Source: Acetobacter musti (lineage in GTDB: Bacteria > Pseudomonadota > Alphaproteobacteria > Acetobacterales > Acetobacteraceae). From it: a stretch of 64,000 nucleotides of DNA. Every line of letters starts with the position of its first letter. Position 1 is the stretch's first letter. The stretch covers positions 58,258 to 122,257 of the forward strand of contig NZ_WOTB01000014.1 in NCBI RefSeq assembly GCF_011516835.1, in the 5' to 3' direction. Position numbers and translations under genes: made by a program. This document shows, one piece after another, positions 17,189-26,530 of the stretch. The notes under the pieces were generated by a model that saw only the letters and a program-made list of their open reading frames with translations, made no database searches and was not told where the DNA came from.

Positions 17189-18469
17189 ATGCGGGTTCTG
17201 CTGGTTGGATCGGGTGGTCGTGAACATGCTCTGGCGGCGGCGCTTGCTGCCTCGCCGGATCTTACGCAGCTCTGGATCGCGCCTGGCAATCCCGGTACGG
17301 CGCTCTGCGGCACCAATGTCGCCATTGCGGCCGGCAATGTTTCGGCCCTGGTCGCCTTTGCACGGAGGGAGGCGGTCGATCTCGTGGTGCCTGGTCCGGA
17401 AGCGCCGCTGGTGGCGGGTCTGGCCGATGCCTGTGCCGAGGCGGGGATTGCCTGTGCCGGACCGACGCGGGCGGCGGCGGCTCTGGAGGGCAGTAAAAGT
17501 TTCACGAAAGAGATCTGTGACGCGGCCGGGATTCCGACGGCCCGCTGGGAGCGGTTTGACGATCCGGCGCATGCGATGGCGCTGGTCCGCCGGCGTGGCG
17601 CTCCGATCGTGGTGAAGGCGGACGGTCTGGCGGCCGGCAAGGGGGTTGTTGTCGCGCAGAGTGTCGGCGAGGCGGAAACGGCGATCAGCGACATGATGAC
17701 GTCCGGCAAGCTGGGCGGTGCGGGCAGTGCGGTGGTGATTGAGGAATGTCTGACCGGGGAGGAGGTTTCGCTGTTTGCGTTCTGCTCCGGTGAGACGGCG
17801 GTGCTGATCGGCGCGGCGCAGGATCACAAACGCATTGGCGATGGGGATACGGGGCCGAATACCGGCGGGATGGGGGCGGTGTCGCCGCCGGCCGGGTTCG
17901 ATCGCGCGGCGCAGGAACAGGCGCTGGATGTGCTGGTGCGGCCGATGCTGAAGGAGATGGTCCGGCGCGGGACGCCGTTTCGTGGCGTGATCTTTGCCGG
18001 GCTGATGCTCACCGATGCCGGTCCGAAGCTGATTGAATACAATGTGCGGTTTGGCGATCCGGAGGCGCAGGCGCTGCTGATCCGGCTGAATACGGATCTG
18101 CTGCCGGCGCTGGCCGCGCTGGCGGCGGGGTCTCTGGATGATGTGTCGGTCGGGTTTTCGGATGAGGCGTCCGCCGCGGTCGTGCTGGCGGCGCGGGGCT
18201 ATCCGGGCGAGTATGTCCGGGGCGGCGTGATCGGGGGGATCGAGGAGGCGGAGGCGCTGCCGGGCGTGCGTGTTTTTCAGGCGGGCACGGCGCGGAGTGT
18301 CAGTGGCGATCTGATCGCGGCTGGCGGGCGGGTGCTGACGGTCTGCGCGACGGCGCCGACATTGCGGGAAGCGCTGGCGCGGGCGTATCAGGGGGTTGGC
18401 GCCATTCGCTGGGAGGATGCGGTCTGGCGTACCGATATCGGGGCGCGGGCGCTGGCGGCGGGGGGCTGA
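17189..18469 (+). CDS. purD: Phosphoribosylamine-glycine ligase
   Basis: Second step of purine biosynthesis: joins glycine to 5-phosphoribosylamine using ATP. The frame is open from 17147, but ATG 17189 is chosen because GGAAAGGGG sits just upstream and the protein then begins MRVLLVGSGGREHALA, the conserved N-terminus. The ATP-grasp core is clear: KADGLAAGKGVVVA, EECLTGEEVSLFAFC, AQDHKRIGDGDTGPNTGGMGA and YNVRFGDPEAQ. The 427 residues match the normal length. It is divergent from xseA, with about 118 bp between the two starts for both promoters. Confidence 0.96.
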   Translation: MRVLLVGSGGREHALAAALAASPDLTQLWIAPGNPGTALCGTNVAIAAGNVSALVAFARREAVDLVVPGPEAPLVAGLADACAEAGIACAGPTRAAAALEGSKSFTKEICDAAGIPTARWERFDDPAHAMALVRRRGAPIVVKADGLAAGKGVVVAQSVGEAETAISDMMTSGKLGGAGSAVVIEECLTGEEVSLFAFCSGETAVLIGAAQDHKRIGDGDTGPNTGGMGAVSPPAGFDRAAQEQALDVLVRPMLKEMVRRGTPFRGVIFAGLMLTDAGPKLIEYNVRFGDPEAQALLIRLNTDLLPALAALAAGSLDDVSVGFSDEASAAVVLAARGYPGEYVRGGVIGGIEEAEALPGVRVFQAGTARSVSGDLIAAGGRVLTVCATAPTLREALARAYQGVGAIRWEDAVWRTDIGARALAAGG

Positions 18470-18689
18470 CGGGCGCTGTGGCTGAGGCTCACAACCACGT
18501 GAACACAGCAACCACCCTGCTGCATATCGCTTGTGTTTATGCCGTCAGCACGCGGCATCCCGGTTTCCCGGCCTTGGCTTGCCGCCCGATCGGCGCCGTG
18601 GGATTGTAAGCCAGTCAATTAAGAGTCTGTGGTGTTTCCTGCCCGACGGACAGGGGCCGTTAAAGGCCTGTTACAGAGGATCGGTTTTC

Positions 18690-20816
18690 ATGCGTTTTCT
18701 TTATGCCAGTGAGTCCGAGAACAACTGTGCCGGAAAGGTTCTGGCGCCGGAAACCGGTGGCGCATCGGTAAACGATATTGACCGGACGGCCATCGACACG
18801 ATCCGCACGCTGTCCATGGATGCGGTACAGAAGGCGAATTCGGGCCATCCTGGCACGGCGATGGCGCTGGCGCCTGTCGCCTATACGCTGTGGCAGGATG
18901 CGCTGGTCTATGATCCCGCCGATCCGGTCTGGCCGGGACGTGATCGCTTTGTGCTGTCGGTCGGTCATGCGTCGATGCTGCTTTATTCGCTGATTTTCCT
19001 CAGCGGCATCCGCGATCTCCACGACGGGAAGCCCACGGGCAAACCTTCGCTTTCCATCGGCGATCTGGAACTGTTCCGTCAGCTTGGCTCGAAGACGCCG
19101 GGGCATCCGGAATATCGCCATACGGCGGGTGTCGAGACCACGACCGGGCCGCTCGGCCAGGGCTGTGGCAACTCGGTGGGCATGGCCATCGCGCAGAAAT
19201 GGCTCTCCACCCGCTTTGATAAGCCCGGTTATCCGCTGTTCGATTATCACGTCTATACGATCTGCGGTGACGGCGACATGATGGAGGGCGTCTCCAGCGA
19301 GGCGGCTTCCACGGCGGCGCATCTGAAGCTCGATAATCTGACTTGGATTTACGACGCCAACCGTATCTCCATTGAAGGTTCGACCGATATCGCCTTCACC
19401 GAGGACGTGGCGAAACGTTTCGAGGCGTATGGCTGGCAGGTTCTGATTCTGAAGGACGCCAACGATACGGAAAGCTTCCTGAAGCTGCTTGAGCAGGCGA
19501 AGGCGGAGAAGACGCGGCCGACCTTTATCCTTGTTCATTCGGTCATTGCCTGGGGGGCGCCGCACAAGGCGGGGACGGCTGCGGCGCATGGCGAGCCGCT
19601 CGGTGCGGAAGAGATCCGTGAGACCAAGCTGGCTTATGGCTGGCCGGAAGATAAGAGCTTCTATGTGCCGGATGGCGTGATGGAGCGTTTCCAGGAGAAG
19701 CTGGGGGCGCGCGGCAAAGAGGCGCATGCGAAATGGAACGCGCTGTTCGCGGCTTATAAGAAAGAATATCCGGATCTGGCGAAAGAGGTCGAGCTGATCC
19801 TGTCCGGCGGTCTGCCGGAGGGCTGGGATTCCGAAATTCCGACCTACAAGGCTGATCCGAAGGGTGTGGCGTCCCGCGCCAGCTCGGGCGAGGTGCTGAA
19901 CGCCGTTGCGAAGAAGCTGCCCTGGCTTCTGGGTGGCGCGGCTGATCTGGCGCCGTCGACCAAGACGCTGATCAAGGATGGCGGTGCATTCCAGCCTCCG
20001 GAGTGGAATGGCAGCTATGGCGGTCGCAACCTGCATTTCGGTGTGCGTGAACATGCGATGGGGTCCATCGTCAACGGGATCGCACTGTCCGGTCTGCGTC
20101 CTTATGGCGCCGGGTTCCTGATCTTCTCGGATTATATGAAGGCGCCGATCCGTCTTTCGGCGCTGATGGAAGTGCCGTCGATCTTCATCTTTACGCATGA
20201 CTCTGTCGGCGTGGGCGAGGACGGGCCGACGCATCAGCCGATCGAGCAACTTGTGCAGCTTCGCGCGACGCCGGGGCTGATCACCATTCGTCCGGGTGAC
20301 GCCAACGAGGTGGCCGAGGCGTGGCGGACGCTGATTCCGTTTAAGGACCGTCCGGTCGCGCTGGCGCTGAGCCGGCAGAACCTGCCGACGCTGGATCGCA
20401 GCAAATATGCCCCGGCCAGCGGTCTGGCGAAGGGCGCTTATGTTCTCGCGGACAGTGGGAAGGAGCCGGCTGTTATTCTGATGGCGACGGGCAGTGAGCT
20501 GGGTCTGGCGGTTGAAGCTTATGAGAAGCTGATTGCCGACGGGGTTGCGGCGCGTGTGGTGTCCATGCCGTCCTGGGAGCTGTTCGAGGAGCAGCCGGAA
20601 TCGTATCGCGAGGAGGTGCTGCCGCCGAAGGTGACGGGACGTGTCTCGATCGAGGCCAGTTCCGCCATTGGCTGGCACCGTTATGTCGGGCTGACCGGCG
20701 CGGTGATTGGCATGTATGGCTTTGGCGCGTCGGCGCCGGCGCCGGAACTGATGAAGAAATTTGGCTTTACGGTCGATGCGGTCGTGGCCGCCGCGAAGAA
20801 GCAGGCCGGGGTCTGA
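18690..20816 (+). CDS. tkt: Transketolase
   Basis: Transfers two-carbon ketol units between sugar phosphates in the non-oxidative pentose phosphate pathway, using thiamine diphosphate. The frame opens at 18531, but ATG 18690 has AGAGGA upstream and leaves a roughly 25-residue lead before DIDRTAIDTIRTLSMD. Visible are NSGHPGTAMALAP, the cofactor motif GDGDMMEGVSSEA running to LDNLTWIYDANRISIEG, and the transketolase motif region VREHAMGSIVNGIALSG and FSDYMKAPIRLSAL. First gene of the pentose phosphate operon. A hairpin with a T-run (20831-20858) separates it from tal-pgi, so it may be made in excess of the downstream enzymes. Confidence 0.95.
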   Translation: MRFLYASESENNCAGKVLAPETGGASVNDIDRTAIDTIRTLSMDAVQKANSGHPGTAMALAPVAYTLWQDALVYDPADPVWPGRDRFVLSVGHASMLLYSLIFLSGIRDLHDGKPTGKPSLSIGDLELFRQLGSKTPGHPEYRHTAGVETTTGPLGQGCGNSVGMAIAQKWLSTRFDKPGYPLFDYHVYTICGDGDMMEGVSSEAASTAAHLKLDNLTWIYDANRISIEGSTDIAFTEDVAKRFEAYGWQVLILKDANDTESFLKLLEQAKAEKTRPTFILVHSVIAWGAPHKAGTAAAHGEPLGAEEIRETKLAYGWPEDKSFYVPDGVMERFQEKLGARGKEAHAKWNALFAAYKKEYPDLAKEVELILSGGLPEGWDSEIPTYKADPKGVASRASSGEVLNAVAKKLPWLLGGAADLAPSTKTLIKDGGAFQPPEWNGSYGGRNLHFGVREHAMGSIVNGIALSGLRPYGAGFLIFSDYMKAPIRLSALMEVPSIFIFTHDSVGVGEDGPTHQPIEQLVQLRATPGLITIRPGDANEVAEAWRTLIPFKDRPVALALSRQNLPTLDRSKYAPASGLAKGAYVLADSGKEPAVILMATGSELGLAVEAYEKLIADGVAARVVSMPSWELFEEQPESYREEVLPPKVTGRVSIEASSAIGWHRYVGLTGAVIGMYGFGASAPAPELMKKFGFTVDAVVAAAKKQAGV

Positions 20817-20830
20817 GGGCTGCTGCGATG

Positions 20831-20858
20831 CCCCGCGTTCTCAGGGACGCGGGGTTTT
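20831..20858 (+). terminator. Intra-operon terminator or attenuator after tkt
   Basis: CCCCGCGT (20831-20838) pairs with ACGCGGGG (20847-20854) around an 8-base loop and is followed directly by TTTT. It has the form of an intrinsic terminator lying inside what otherwise looks like one operon. Confidence 0.7.
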
Positions 20859-20910
20859 CTGACTGAAGTGTCCGGTATCGTCACTGATGCCAGGAAAGAG
20901 GAGAGAGTGC

Positions 20911-23766
20911 ATGAACGCCACGCCGAGTGTCGGGAAAAGCCCGCTACGTGATCTGGAAAAATTCGATCAGTCTCCCTGGCTGGATTTCGTGCGGCGCGGC
21001 TACACGCGTGACGGCTCCATGGAAAAGCTCATTACTGAAGACGGGGTGAAGGGTGTTACCTCCAACCCGACGATCTTTCAGAAGGCGATGGGCGAGGGCA
21101 CGGATTACGACGCCCAGATGAAGGATATTCTGGCGCATGACATCGTCTCCGCCGGACAGCTTTATGAGCGGCTGGCGATTACGGACATTCAGGAAGTCGC
21201 ACGGCTGTTAAAGCCGGTTTTCGACGCCACGAAAGGCGTTGACGGTTATGTCAGTCTTGAGGTTTCGCCGTATCTGGCGCGCGATACGCAGGGTACGGAG
21301 CATGAGGCGGCGCGGCTGTGGAAAGCGGTGCATGAGCCGAACCTGATGATCAAGATTCCCGGCACGGATGAAGGTGTGCCGGCGATTGAGAAATCCATTG
21401 CGGATGGCATCAACACCAATGTCACGCTGCTGTTTTCGCTCAATGCGTACAAGAAAGTTGTCGAGGCGTGGCTGTCCGGGCTTGAGGCGCGGCTGAAGGC
21501 GGGTGAGAAGGTCTCCGGTGTTGCGTCGGTCGCATCGTTCTTCGTCAGCCGGATCGACGGCAAGATTGACGCCGAGATCGATCGCCGGGTGAAGGCGGGT
21601 GATGCGGAGAGTAAGGCGCTGAGCGCCATTCGCGGCAAGGTGGCGATCGCCAATGCGAAGATGGCGTATCAGTACTGGCTGGGCGTCATGAAGAGCGACC
21701 GCTGGGCGAAACTGAAGGCGGCCGGTGCGCAGCCGCAGCGTCTGCTCTGGGCGTCCACGGGCACGAAAGACAAGGCGTACAGCGATGTACTGTATCTTGA
21801 GGAGCTGATCGGGCCGGAGACGGTCAACACGATTCCGCCTGTGACGCTCGATGCTTTTCGCGATCATGGCAAGCTGCGCGCGTCTCTGACTGAAAATGTC
21901 GCAGAGGCTGAGGCGGTAATGAAAGAGGCGGAGCGGCTCGGTCTCGATCTTGAGGGTGTGACCCGCACGCTGGTTGATGAGGGTGTTGCGTCTTTCGCCG
22001 ATGCTTTTGACGGGCTGCTTGGTTCCGTGGGCGCCAAGCAGAACGCCATTCTTGGAAAGAAGCTGACGGAGACGAAGCTTTCCCTGCCAGCGGCGTTCGA
22101 TGAGGCCGTGAAGAAAGGGCTGGACACCTGGCGCAAGGCGGGTCTGATCCGTAAGCTGTGGGCGCGGGATGCGTCGGTCTGGACGAACAGCGATGAGTCG
22201 AAATGGCTGAAATGGCTTGATATTGCCGATGATCGCTATGCGCATCTGAAAGAGCTGGAAGCGTTCCAGGCGGAGGTGAAGGCGCGCGGCTTTAAGCAGA
22301 TTCTGCTGCTTGGCATGGGCGGTTCCAGTCTCGGGCCTGAGGTGCTGGCGGAAACCTTTGGCCGGCACGACGGGTTTCCGCATCTCTATGTTCTGGACAG
22401 CACCGATCCGCAGCAGGTCCGGACGTTTGAGAAGAAGATCGATCCGGCGCACACGCTGTTCATCGTCTCGTCGAAATCCGGCAGCACGCTGGAGCCGAAC
22501 ATTATGCTGGCGTATTTCTTCGATGTCGCGAAGAAGGCGCTGGGTGAGAAGGCCGGTCAGCATTTCGTCGCCGTGACCGATCCGGGGTCAAAGCTGGAGG
22601 CGCTGGCGAAGAAAGACGGTTTCTGGAAAGTCTTTTCCGGCGAGAAGCAGATTGGCGGACGGTATTCCGTTCTGTCCAATTTCGGTATGGTCCCGGCGGC
22701 GGCGTCCGGCGTGCCGCTGAAGCTGTTCCTGGAGGATGCGCTGCATGGTGTGCGCGCCTGTGACAGCAGCGTGCCGCCGGCGATCAACCCGGGCGTGCTG
22801 CTCGGGGCGGTGTTCGGGGTCGGGGCGACGGAATTCGGTCGTGACAAGATCACCATCATCGCGACGAAACAGGTGGCCGATTTCGGGGCGTGGGCAGAGC
22901 AGCTGATTGCGGAATCCACCGGCAAATCCGGCAAGGGTCTGATCCCGATTGACGATGAGACGCTGGCGGGACCGAAGCATTACGGCAAGGACCGGCTGTT
23001 TATCTATTTCCGTCTGGTCAGCGAACATTCGCATGAGCAGGATGAGGCGGTGCGCACGCTGATCGACGCGGGTGAGCCGGTCGTCACGATCGATCTGCAT
23101 GACCGTCGTCAGATCGCGCAGGAGTTCTTCCGCTGGGAGATCGCCACGGCGGTTGCGGGGGCTTATCTGAAGATCAATCCGTTCGATCAGCCGGATGTCG
23201 AGGCCAGCAAGATCGAAACGAAGAAGCTGACAGCGGCGTATAATGAAACCGGTCATCTGCCGGAAGAGGCGCCGTTCGCGACTGACGGCGATCTGGCGTT
23301 CTTTGCCGATCCGAAAAATGCGGCGGCTGTGAAAGGGGAGTCCGCGCAGGCGGTTCTGAAGGCGCATTTCGGCCGGGTGAAGGCGGGGGATTATGTCGGT
23401 CTGCTCGCCTATATCGAGCGGGACCGCGCGACGATCGAGTGGATTCAGCACACGCGGCTGGCGATCCGGGATGCAAAAACCGTTGCCACGGCGGCGGAGT
23501 TCGGGCCGCGCTTCCTGCATTCGACCGGGCAGGCCTATAAAGGCGGCCCTGACACCGGCGTGTTTCTGCAGATCACTGCGGATGACGCGCATGATCTGCC
23601 GGTTCCCGGCGAGCGCTACAGCTTCGGCGTGGTGAAGGCGGCGCAGGCGCGGGGCGATTTCGATGTGCTGGCGGAGCGCGGTCGCCGGGCTCTGCGGGTC
23701 CATATTAAAGGCGATCTGAAAACGGGTCTCGCCGCGCTTGCTTCCGCGATCCGCGCCGCGCTCTGA
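20911..23766 (+). CDS. tal-pgi: Fused transaldolase / glucose-6-phosphate isomerase
   Basis: A bifunctional 951-residue enzyme. Residues 1 to about 370 are transaldolase (VTSNPTIFQKAMG, LMIKIPGTDEGVPAIEKSI with the Schiff-base lysine region, NTNVTLLFSL). About 400-950 are phosphoglucose isomerase (ILLLGMGGSSLGPEVLAETF, VSSKSGSTLEPNIM, SAVFG-like VLLGAVFGVGATEFGRDK). The fusion links the non-oxidative pentose phosphate branch to fructose-6-phosphate/glucose-6-phosphate exchange and is known from Gluconobacter and relatives. ATG 20911 has GAGGAGAG upstream; the frame begins earlier at 20887 but without such a site. The gene is 94 bp from tkt with a terminator-like hairpin between, and 18 bp from gnd. 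Confidence 0.95.
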   Translation: MNATPSVGKSPLRDLEKFDQSPWLDFVRRGYTRDGSMEKLITEDGVKGVTSNPTIFQKAMGEGTDYDAQMKDILAHDIVSAGQLYERLAITDIQEVARLLKPVFDATKGVDGYVSLEVSPYLARDTQGTEHEAARLWKAVHEPNLMIKIPGTDEGVPAIEKSIADGINTNVTLLFSLNAYKKVVEAWLSGLEARLKAGEKVSGVASVASFFVSRIDGKIDAEIDRRVKAGDAESKALSAIRGKVAIANAKMAYQYWLGVMKSDRWAKLKAAGAQPQRLLWASTGTKDKAYSDVLYLEELIGPETVNTIPPVTLDAFRDHGKLRASLTENVAEAEAVMKEAERLGLDLEGVTRTLVDEGVASFADAFDGLLGSVGAKQNAILGKKLTETKLSLPAAFDEAVKKGLDTWRKAGLIRKLWARDASVWTNSDESKWLKWLDIADDRYAHLKELEAFQAEVKARGFKQILLLGMGGSSLGPEVLAETFGRHDGFPHLYVLDSTDPQQVRTFEKKIDPAHTLFIVSSKSGSTLEPNIMLAYFFDVAKKALGEKAGQHFVAVTDPGSKLEALAKKDGFWKVFSGEKQIGGRYSVLSNFGMVPAAASGVPLKLFLEDALHGVRACDSSVPPAINPGVLLGAVFGVGATEFGRDKITIIATKQVADFGAWAEQLIAESTGKSGKGLIPIDDETLAGPKHYGKDRLFIYFRLVSEHSHEQDEAVRTLIDAGEPVVTIDLHDRRQIAQEFFRWEIATAVAGAYLKINPFDQPDVEASKIETKKLTAAYNETGHLPEEAPFATDGDLAFFADPKNAAAVKGESAQAVLKAHFGRVKAGDYVGLLAYIERDRATIEWIQHTRLAIRDAKTVATAAEFGPRFLHSTGQAYKGGPDTGVFLQITADDAHDLPVPGERYSFGVVKAAQARGDFDVLAERGRRALRVHIKGDLKTGLAALASAIRAAL

Positions 23767-23784
23767 ACGAAGGATTAGAAAACC

Positions 23785-24783
23785 ATGCAGATCGGTATCG
23801 TCGGTCTTGGCCGTATGGGCGGCAATATCGCGGTCAGACTGACCCGGCACGGACATGATGTTGTGGTCTATGACCGTGATCCGTCCGCTGTGGAAAAAGT
23901 GGTGGCGCGGGCGGAAGGCGGCCGGGCAATCGGTGCGTCGGGTGATGCCGATCTGGTCGCGAAGCTGAAAGGGCCGAAGAGGATTGTCTGGCTGATGCTG
24001 CCGGCGGGCGACATTACGGAAGCCGGTGTGAAAGCCTTTGGTGAGCTCTTCGGAAAAGGCGATATCATCATTGATGGTGGCAACAGCTACTATAAGGATG
24101 ATCTCCGCCGCGCCGCTACTCTGGCGGAGAAGGGCATCGATTATGTCGATGTCGGTACGTCCGGCGGGGTCTGGGGCCTGGAGCGTGGCTACTGCATGAT
24201 GTATGGCGGCACGAAAGAGGCGGCCGATCATATCGATCCGATCCTGAAAGCGCTTGCGCCGGGCAAAGGGGATGTGCCGGTGACGCCGGATCGTGACCGG
24301 CCGGGTCTCGATCCGCGCGCGGAGGAGGGCTATCTGCATTGTGGTCCGGCCGGGTCGGGTCATTTTGTGAAAATGGTCCATAACGGCATCGAATACGGGA
24401 TGATGCAGGCCTTCGCGGAAGGCTTTGACGTCATGAAGTCCAAGGATTCTCCGCTGCTGCCGGAGAATGAGCGGTTCTCGCTGAACATGGCCGATATTGC
24501 GGAAGTGTGGCGTCGGGGCAGTGTGGTGTCGTCCTGGCTGCTGGATCTGACGGCGGAAGCGATGGCGAGGAACGGGGAACTCTCTGAATTCTCCGGCAAG
24601 GTTCAGGATTCCGGTGAGGGGCGGTGGACGATCGAGGCCGCGATTGAGGAAGCCGTGCCGGTTCCGGTGATGACGGCGGCGCTGTTCACGCGTTTCCGGT
24701 CGCGGACGGGCAATAATTATGCCGAGAAGGTGCTGTCGGCCATGCGCTTCGGTTTCGGCGGGCATATCGAGCAGAAGAATTAA
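23785..24783 (+). CDS. gnd: 6-phosphogluconate dehydrogenase, decarboxylating, short form
   Basis: Oxidises and decarboxylates 6-phosphogluconate to ribulose-5-phosphate. At 332 residues it is the short class rather than the 470-residue E. coli type. The Rossmann motif [16 protein letters not shown] is followed by VVVYDRDP; the acidic residue at the end of the second strand suggests preference for NAD over NADP, as reported for related acetic acid bacteria (inference here). Catalytic region: [21 protein letters not shown] and [19 protein letters not shown] (Lys and Asn). It follows tal-pgi closely and is followed by two HAD phosphatases. Confidence 0.94.
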   Translation: MQIGIVGLGRMGGNIAVRLTRHGHDVVVYDRDPSAVEKVVARAEGGRAIGASGDADLVAKLKGPKRIVWLMLPAGDITEAGVKAFGELFGKGDIIIDGGNSYYKDDLRRAATLAEKGIDYVDVGTSGGVWGLERGYCMMYGGTKEAADHIDPILKALAPGKGDVPVTPDRDRPGLDPRAEEGYLHCGPAGSGHFVKMVHNGIEYGMMQAFAEGFDVMKSKDSPLLPENERFSLNMADIAEVWRRGSVVSSWLLDLTAEAMARNGELSEFSGKVQDSGEGRWTIEAAIEEAVPVPVMTAALFTRFRSRTGNNYAEKVLSAMRFGFGGHIEQKN

Positions 24784-24822
24784 CCGGCGCGGCGACTGGC
24801 TGGTCTTGCGGGGAGAGTTGTT

Positions 24823-25689
24823 TTGAAGACGGACGATATTGCGAGGCACAACGCCAGGGGTGAGCCGACAGGGACTGTCCGTCTGGTTGTGACGGACATG
24901 GATGGCACGCTGCTCACGCCTGAAAAGCAGGTGACGCATGCCACTCTGGACGCCATGGCGAAGCTGCGCGCGAGGGGTGTGCCGGTCTGTCTCGTCAGCA
25001 GCCGCGCGCCGCATGGCATCACGATGTATTTCGATGCCCTGAAGATCAGAACGCCTTATGCCGGTCTCAACGGCGCTGTTATTTTCGATGCTGACGGCAA
25101 CATGATTTCGTCTCTCTGCCTCGAAGCCGGCGCGGTGCGGGCCGCGGTCGACATGTTTGACGTGCATGAGGTGGATTCCTGGCTTTTCTGCGGGAATGAC
25201 TGGATTGTTCGCGATGCGAGCGCGGGGTATGTGCCGCATGAGAAGCGCGTGATCCGGACGACGCCGCATGAAGTGAAAGACTTCACGCCGTGGGAAGGCA
25301 AGGTTGGCAAGCTGACGGGGTCCAGCGCGGATTACGATCTGCTTGAGCGCATGGAGGGCGAAATCGGCCAGATGCTGGAGGGGCAGGCCAGCGTCGCCCG
25401 TTCGGCGCCTTATTATCTTGATATCACGCCGCCGGAAGCCAATAAGGGGCACGCTCTGCGCGAGCTGGGCCGTCTGCTGCATGTGCCGGTGGAGGAGATC
25501 GCCTGTATTGGCGATATGCGCAACGATATTCCCATGCTGGCCGTTGCGGGGCTGGCCATCGCGATGGGGAATGCGAGCGACGAGGTTGCGTCCTACGCTC
25601 ATGTGCAGACCGACACCAACGAGGCTGATGGCTGGGCGAAGGCCATGGAAGAGTTCGTTCTGCCCCGCGTTCCGGCCGCGGGAGCGTGA
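24823..25689 (+). CDS. Cof-type HAD-superfamily phosphatase (first of a tandem pair)
   Basis: A 288-residue HAD hydrolase. Motif I is TDMDGTLLTPEK (nucleophile Asp), motif II LVSSRAP, the motif III lysine lies near EANKGHALRELG, and motif IV is CIGDMRNDIPML. The Cof-type cap lies between. Such enzymes dephosphorylate sugar phosphates or other small metabolites. TTG 24823 is the start, with GGGAGAG 5 bases upstream. Sitting between gnd and pgl, it probably acts on a sugar phosphate or removes a damaged intermediate, but the substrate is unknown. It is clearly homologous to the next gene (shared PYYLD, NKG and GDxxND blocks), so it likely arose by tandem duplication. Confidence 0.85.
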   Translation: MKTDDIARHNARGEPTGTVRLVVTDMDGTLLTPEKQVTHATLDAMAKLRARGVPVCLVSSRAPHGITMYFDALKIRTPYAGLNGAVIFDADGNMISSLCLEAGAVRAAVDMFDVHEVDSWLFCGNDWIVRDASAGYVPHEKRVIRTTPHEVKDFTPWEGKVGKLTGSSADYDLLERMEGEIGQMLEGQASVARSAPYYLDITPPEANKGHALRELGRLLHVPVEEIACIGDMRNDIPMLAVAGLAIAMGNASDEVASYAHVQTDTNEADGWAKAMEEFVLPRVPAAGA

Positions 25690-25693
25690 CGAG

Positions 25694-26530
25694 GTGACCG
25701 CGCCCGCGAAACAGCGTGACGGTACCGGCATTCGTCTGGTTCTGGCCGATGTCGACGGCACGCTTGTGACGCGGGAGAAGGTTCTGACGGAACGGGCGAT
25801 CCGTGCTGTCCGCAGTCTTCGCGATCGTGGCATCCGTTTCGCCATTACTTCGGGGCGTCCTCCGAAGGGAATGGAAATGCTGATCGGGCCGCTGGAAATC
25901 GATACGCCCATTGCCGGATTCAATGGCGGGCTGATGGTGAATCCGGATTTCTCGGTGGTACAGTCGCTGACGCTGTCGCCGGACTGTGTGAAAAAGACGA
26001 CGGCGCTGATGCATCGTGCCGGTGTGGATGTCTGGATTTATCGTGGCAATGAATGGATTGTTCCCGATATCAGTCATCCGCATGTCGCGCGGGAGCGCTG
26101 GACGGTAAAATTCGATCCGGTCGTGCGGGACGACATCGACTCTCTGACCGATGGCGTGGTCAAGATCACCGGAGTCAGCGACGATGCGGATCTGATGAAA
26201 AATCTTGAGGCCGAGGCGCAGAAAACGCTGGGGAAGAATGCTTCCGCGGCGTTGTCCCAGCCTTATTATCTCGATGTGACCCATCCGGACGCGAATAAGG
26301 GCGGTGTGGTCCGGACTCTGTCGCGGCTGCTCGATATTCCTGCTGGTCAGATCGCGACTCTTGGCGATCAGCCGAACGATATTTCGATGTTTCGTGTCTC
26401 CGGGCTCTCGATCGCTATGGGACAGGCGGGCGAGGCGGTCAGGGCGCAGGCGAGTCATGTTTCCGACAGTTGTGAGGATGAGGGTTTCGCCAAAGGCATA
26501 GAGCGCTACGTTCTGGGAGAGGATCAGTGA
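25694..26530 (+). CDS. Cof-type HAD-superfamily phosphatase (second of a tandem pair)
   Basis: A 278-residue HAD hydrolase. The open frame extends upstream to 25343, but that part overlaps the previous gene. The GTG at 25694 is 4 bases past the previous stop, with GGAG 9 bases upstream. Motifs: VLADVDGTLVTREK, ITSGRPPKG, PYYLDVTHPDANKGG and TLGDQPNDISMF. The cap region differs from that of the first copy (IGPLEIDTPIAGFNGG versus FDALKIRTPYAGLNGA), so the two may have different substrates. Its TGA overlaps the GTG of pgl, implying translational coupling. Confidence 0.86.
   Translation: MTAPAKQRDGTGIRLVLADVDGTLVTREKVLTERAIRAVRSLRDRGIRFAITSGRPPKGMEMLIGPLEIDTPIAGFNGGLMVNPDFSVVQSLTLSPDCVKKTTALMHRAGVDVWIYRGNEWIVPDISHPHVARERWTVKFDPVVRDDIDSLTDGVVKITGVSDDADLMKNLEAEAQKTLGKNASAALSQPYYLDVTHPDANKGGVVRTLSRLLDIPAGQIATLGDQPNDISMFRVSGLSIAMGQAGEAVRAQASHVSDSCEDEGFAKGIERYVLGEDQ

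Noticed and set aside
18530..18620. Dyads upstream of tkt (ATGCCG/CGGCAT, CCGATCGG) considered as a riboswitch or tRNA-like element
   Set aside because: No known riboswitch core or tRNA arms could be built; the stems are short and of the kind expected by chance in GC-rich DNA.
22588..25923. 1111-codon minus-strand frame opposite tal-pgi, gnd and the first HAD gene
   Set aside because: Spans several real genes, rich in Arg/His/Pro, no domain; a product of high GC at third positions.
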